A stretch of 64,000 nucleotides of DNA from Rhinopomastus cyanomelas (Eukaryota > Chordata > Aves > Bucerotiformes > Rhinopomastidae): NCBI GenBank assembly GCA_013400115.1, contig VXBP01007596.1, forward strand, positions 67,297-131,296. The letters are read 5' to 3'. The notes under the pieces are model-generated. The model searched no databases, was not told the origin of the DNA, and saw nothing but the letters and a program-made list of their open reading frames with translations. Numbering within the stretch: the first letter of the stretch is position 1; every line of letters begins with the position of its first letter. A program made the translations under genes and the position numbers. This document shows, piece after piece, positions 59,219 through 64,000 of the stretch.

Positions 59219-59443
59219 TCACAGAATCACCTAGGTTGGAAAAGTCCTTCAAGATCATCGAGTCCAACTGTTAACCCAATACTGACAAGTCCTGGACTAA
59301 ACCAGATCCCTAAGCACTATGTCTACATCACTCTTAAATACCTCCAAGAAAGGGCACAGCACCACTGTCCTGGGCAACCCATTCCAATGCCTGATAACCC
59401 TCTCAGTAAAGAAATTCTTCCTAATATCCAGTCTAAAACTTCC
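59219..59443 (-). mobile_element. CR1 LINE 3' fragment
   Basis: A minus-strand CR1 end (ACAGAATCACCTAGGTTGGA), 5'-truncated, in the intergenic region. Confidence 0.9.
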
Positions 59444-59659
59444 TGAAATCTAACAGTTTGTCTACCCTGAAATGTAAGGGTTTGAGAAGAAGAGTGAATG
59501 GAAAAGGCAGTACGAAGTTTTGAGCCTATAAAAGCTCTGTTTATTCTGTCTGACTCTGAAAAGGCTTCAAATAGAAAGGAAATGACAAGTTACTGTGGAG
59601 TTCAGTTACCAGATTGAAATGTTGTTGCTAGTCTTGAAAACTGCCAGCCAAAGTCCTTC

Positions 59660-60098
59660 AGGCCATAGGACTTGGCATTTTGGAAATGGAGGGAGGTACA
59701 TGGAACTGAGAGCTGGACTTTACAGTCCCCACTGATGCTGAGGGATGTGAGGATGAATTTCATGGACATCATGGTTCCACAGAAGCAGGAATGGCTGGAG
59801 GCCTCCTTTCCCTTTCTAGAGTTTGGACATTGATGCTTTGGCTCAGGTATGTAAGAACGTTGTGATGAATGCCTGTATGTCTTTGTGTGTATGTCTCTTT
59901 CTGTGGGGTTTTTGGTGGGGGGGTTTATATGGAGTCAAATAAATATCTTGGTGCTTTTTCCCTGAATCCAGTTAGTTGTTTTTTCTTTTGCCTGCAATTT
60001 GTAAGGGGTTTTTTTTCAGTCCCTCCCTGTATGGTTTTTATGTTGGCCCAGTAGCTAATGGTTAATTGGTTAATTTTATCATCAGGGTTTTTAATGCT
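59660..60098 (+). repeat. Dispersed non-CR1 repeat, copy B (LTR-like)
   Basis: Second copy of the repeat at 17375-17795, in the same orientation. It has a proper AATAAA (in CAAATAAATATC near 59938), followed by a T-rich stretch and CAGTCCCTCCCTGTATGG. The resemblance to a solo LTR of an old endogenous retrovirus is inference; it could also be a non-autonomous element. Confidence 0.6.
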
Positions 60099-61348
60099 TG
60101 GTAAGTTCCAAGTTGGCCAGAAAGCTACACCTCAGAGGATTCCTTGTATCCCGCTTTTCTCCCTGTAGTCCAGGGGATTCCCATGATCTTAATTTATGGG
60201 AAGGGCTTCAAAGAGTAGCGTGTACATTCAAGGTCTGAATACAAGGTCATCACATATTTAGAATATGCAAAATGGGCAAAATCAGACTCTGAGGCTGAGT
60301 CATAGACAACCTATGGCATAAACTCACCATATATGACATATATGAGATATGACAAGTGTGACGTATATATGCATGACAACACATGGCATCATATAACTTG
60401 GCTTGGATCTGTGTGAAGTGCTGGTCATTCAAAATTACAAGTGCATTATGCATATTTGGCTTCATAAACTGCTTTTAAATCTGCTATGGCCTTTGAGCCA
60501 AGAAAAGACATTCCTATTATGAGGTGAAAAGGACATCAGAAGTGGAGCAAGGTCAGTAAGACCTAACTAAACACATCTCTGCTGGCTGGGCAATGGATCG
60601 TGATTTGCTTAACCTGTTTGGTGTTAGACACATAAAAGGATGGGTGGAAGTACTAGAAATAATTCCTGAAAAGCTGAAATTGTGTAAGATTTCAACCTAA
60701 TATGGGCTTTTGAAAATAGTTAAGTAGCTTTTCTTGTCACCTTTTCACATGTTAATGTATGGCTCCTCCCAGCAGATCCCTAAATTTGTTTAGTGCAAAG
60801 CAAAGAGAAGCAGAACCAGACAACTTAAATAGGGGTTTGTTTAATAGTGTTTTGCAGATTCTGTTCTGTCACAGTTAGATCAGTCTGAAATTAATTGCCT
60901 GGCTTCAGAGGAATGTTGTCAGCTTTACAATGCACACTTCAAGGTAGAGCCTTCTTTCTGTGCATCCTACTATATTCACATATAAAGACTAAACATGAGA
61001 ACATGTTTCCGTGTTCTTCTCCATGCCAAACCCTTTGAGATGATGTTTGACTCAGTTACTGCTTATTTTGCCACCTTTAAAGACCAATTTAGTACATTAA
61101 AAGATAAAATATTCTGAATTAAAAGGAAAAGTTAAGTCCAGGACATAGTTATGTTCCTATTTAGTATGTTTTTTTCTTCACAATAATAAGTGGGAACTTA
61201 TTTCAAGGAAGGTAATGCCTGGGCATCGAAGCTCTTTGGATCTGTGGAAGGATCTGTTGCTCCCCATATGTTCTTTTCCCTGCAGACACTATTCGTAATC
61301 TCAATGGCAGAGCATGTTCAACACTTCCAACATTTAGATTACACATGG

Positions 61349-61556
61349 TGAAAAAGTTGTTTATTCTGAGGGTGGTGGATCACTGGAACAGGTTGCCTAG
61401 AGAGGTGGTGGAGACCCCATCCCTGGAGCCATTCAAGGTCAGGCTGGATGGGATGGGGCTCTGGGTTATCTGGTCTAGAGAGTGATATCCCTGCTTGCTG
61501 TAGAGGGGTTAGACTAGATGACTGTTGGAGGTTCCTTCTAACCCTATGATTCTATG
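61349..61556 (+). mobile_element. CR1 LINE 3' fragment
   Basis: A CR1 end (GAGGGTGGTGGATCACTGGA), tail CCCTATGATTCTATG, in the intergenic region. It contains a small internal duplication GGATGGGATGGGG. Confidence 0.9.
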
Positions 61557-62607
61557 TCCTTTGTTGTCTTTCTTTTATAGCAGTGAGTAAACAACACCTT
61601 CTGACTGGGCATAGGACTGAGTTCCTGAACTTGATATCTAAATTGCAAATGATCAGTAAAGTTGATGTCTGAGCAGACCTGTGCTGTAATCACATGGTTG
61701 GAGGCTTTCTTGGAATGTTCTTCAAGAGAGCAGTCTGCTATAAACTGACCAATGAACTTGGACATTGAATAATGTCCTTTTATATTTCACTGTGCATGTT
61801 AATTAATGTGAAATCAATTTTCATATTGTTATTGGTGTATATTTTCTGGAGGTAAAATCAGAGGAAATAGAGTGTTCAGCTTCCAACTTGCTAAGAGCAG
61901 ACAGTAATTACCTCTAAGTCATGATATGAAAATCCAATGCTAAATGGATCTTGAACCACACAAAAGCTCCTGCTACAGCAATAGCAACACGGGAGCACCG
62001 TTACCCATCTGTGCCTTTTTGAAAAGCTTTTGGAACTTTACATTAAATGCAAAATCTAGCAGGAAGACACTGTTTCCCAACATGTATTTTGAAATGGGAT
62101 TTCAAAGAATGGCGGTGCACGGTTCCAGTGTTTGGATTCCAGTAGCTTGCAGATCAAATGTTCTTAGTCTATAAATTAAAAACCTTGGGGGTAAAGGGAT
62201 TTAATAACTGAGGTTACAGATGCATCTGCTTTCTAGTAGTCAGACTGGATCCCTTGCTGTCTACACTCTACTGTAGGGTAAGCAGGAAGGAAAAGAAAGT
62301 CTAAAATGTTTGTGAGAGTATTGAAGTGATGGTTCTTTAAAGAATGATGACTATTTATAGCCCTAGAGTGTGACTGTATTTCAGTGGCTTGAATTTGAAC
62401 ATTCTTAGCAGCACCCTTGCTTTTGGTACTACTGTAAGCATCACAGATTTCAGCAGTACATAGCTGGACCTATGCAACTCCTTTCCCTCATGTTTTATTG
62501 CCGTGGTTGCACCTAAAAGGACTGTCTGCTTTCAGGTCTCACTGGTATGAAAAGAAAGGGACTTTCCTACCTTTCACTTTTGCAATGTGCTTTGTGTCTC
62601 CTTTCAG

Positions 62608-62750
62608 GTGTAAGAGCTTAGGTTGCTGCACAACAGCTGCACTCGTTTGCCCATTTATTTCGTTCTGCACTTGTGAGGAACAGGGAGACAGAAATAATTG
62701 TAAGGCATGCCACTGGACTGAAGAGGATTGTGATTTTATTAGAGGATAAG
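62608..62750 (+). other. Candidate Cys-rich exon, upstream intergenic region
   Basis: A stretch bounded by CTCCTTTCAG and AAG|GTATCT has one open frame (entering after two bases) with nine cysteines in 46 codons, including CEEQGDRNNCKACHW, then a TAA three bases before the donor-like site. It is not a family I can name. It could be a terminal exon of an unseen plus-strand gene or a chance ORF. Confidence 0.15.
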
Positions 62751-64000
62751 GTATCTCTTTGCTTTTTCAGGTACTTCACTTCTCAGAATAGCATCGTGTA
62801 TGTGACACATTTTACAAACAGACATTAGATCTTAAACAGAGGTTCTGTGTAAAATTTGCACGCTGATGAACACTTCGTCCTGTACAGTAACATTTGACCT
62901 TTAGCTTGAATTAAAGATGCTCTGAATTAATATTGCTAAGTTGTTCTGACAGCTCGTTTACAAAAGGTGATGACTCCTCTTTTTCATGGTTTTGCTATTC
63001 TGCCTCATATCGTTATATTTCGTTAGAATGTGCACACAAAAGCACAGCTCCAAAAAGAACATGGAGTGTGAGCAAGTCCAGATGCTCACCCAGCTTCATG
63101 CCTCCTCATACTTGTTGTTCACTCTGCCCTGTTCTGCCCTAGCTCCTCTGTGCTTCCTCACATCTCTCTTCTGCAGGTGCTTTCTGCTAGTCTCACTGCC
63201 TTCCTGTTCCACGCTTGTTGCCAGCCCAGTTCACGTTGTATGAGCACCAGCCTTGCCAACATCTAACCTCAGTCAGCCCTTCTGTCGATGGGTTTCTTCT
63301 CAAAAAAGTGAAAAAAGCCCTGTCTCTTCAGATCTTTAGAGTTAGCTGACATATGGTATGTGGGACAACTCTAGTCTGAATTTAGAGTGACTTTAGAGAG
63401 CTATGTGTTCCTGAAGTACTTTCAGTTTAGGGCATGTAAAACCAAGCTCTGTCTAGGTTGGGCCCTGCTGAGACACCACTGCAGGACTGGACAAGCAGTT
63501 CTGCTTGCTCTCAGCTCCTGCACCACGTGCCAATGACCTGCACACAGGTTTGCAAATACAGGGAATGGTGTTTAGAGAACACAGTGTTAGCAAACAATGT
63601 AAAACCTCTAACACCTTGGAGATTTTAGCCGATAAAAAGTAGTGCCCTCACTGAAGAGACACAGACAGTTTTTCTGAAATTTGGACAGATCAGGAGTGGT
63701 TTTCAGTGCTGCAGAAAAAAGCATAACCCTGGCACATACATCACTCATACATTTTGGTTTAGTTCTTCATGACAGCAAACAGGAAAAGAACATCTCAAGA
63801 AAGGTTATAGACTGCATGATCACTGGCAAGGCATCGTCTTCTCTCTTTTGTCTAGAAATAGTGAATCAAATCTGACTGAACTGCAAAGCAATCACCCCTG
63901 CTCCCATCCAGATGGAAGAGTTCAGTCTCAGTTTGTGTTTTGCAAAATGAGTGAAAATGACATTATACTGTGGCAGTTGCCAGGTGACCTTAAGCTAACC

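Larger units (their letters stand above)
56800..64000. other. Upstream intergenic DNA
   Basis: Right of the ARFGEF3 promoter I find CR1 copies, dispersed repeat copy B, an AT-rich TATATG/ATATGAC patch at about 60330-60375 and the low-confidence Cys-rich exon. In mammals PERP lies upstream in divergent orientation, but no PERP exon is recognisable here. Confidence 0.7.

Noticed and set aside
60320..60380. Possible microsatellite or hairpin of TATATG/ATATGAC units
   Set aside because: Units are irregular and the stretch is merely AT-rich.
1..64000. CRISPR arrays, operons, bacterial mobile elements
   Set aside because: This is vertebrate nuclear DNA; the repeats are dispersed CR1, not regularly spaced arrays.

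Overview
This is a bird nuclear genome window. The evidence is the very high density of CR1 (chicken repeat 1) LINE fragments, about 45 pieces on both strands ending in the avian CR1 octamer tail (ATTCTATG/ATTCTGTG), plus a vertebrate multi-exon gene with typical introns. The many nested and some young-looking CR1 copies suggest a lineage with extended CR1 activity; I cannot name the species.

The one gene I can support is ARFGEF3 (BIG3, KIAA1244), on the minus strand. I could place its first 12 coding exons between 56053 (ATG) and 2524. All 12 have AG/GT splice sites, all phases agree, and together they encode 706 codons plus one base, about the first third of the ~2,180-residue protein known in mammals. 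The rest lies off the left edge. The start codon sits in a CpG island (about 55860-56440) that also holds a (GGA)n/(TCC)n tract and a possible 22-codon upstream ORF with a strong initiation context.

Layout: 1-2523 is intron 12 without recognisable repeats. From 2524 to 18536 lie exons 12 to 5, with moderate CR1 content. Intron 4 (18537-33721) is repeat-rich and holds both assembly gaps (19793-20136 and 31447-31896), one inside a CR1 and one inside or beside an LTR-like element. Exons 4 and 3 follow, then an 18.6-kb intron 2 packed with CR1, then exons 2 and 1. From 56.4 kb to the right edge is upstream intergenic DNA with a few CR1 copies, including one whose last 232 ORF2 codons are uninterrupted, and no confidently recognised gene.

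Best leads beyond the known gene are: a tRNA-Lys-like head joined to a CR1 tail (49902-50050), which has the structure of a CR1-mobilised SINE; a possible alternative first exon in intron 5 (about 15698-15829) that would join exon 6 in frame; a pair of diverged non-CR1 dispersed repeats (17375-17795 and 59660-60098); and several CR1-in-CR1 nested insertions. I saw no evidence for a wholly new gene system. Repeat boundaries were read by eye and are approximate to about 10-20 bases.
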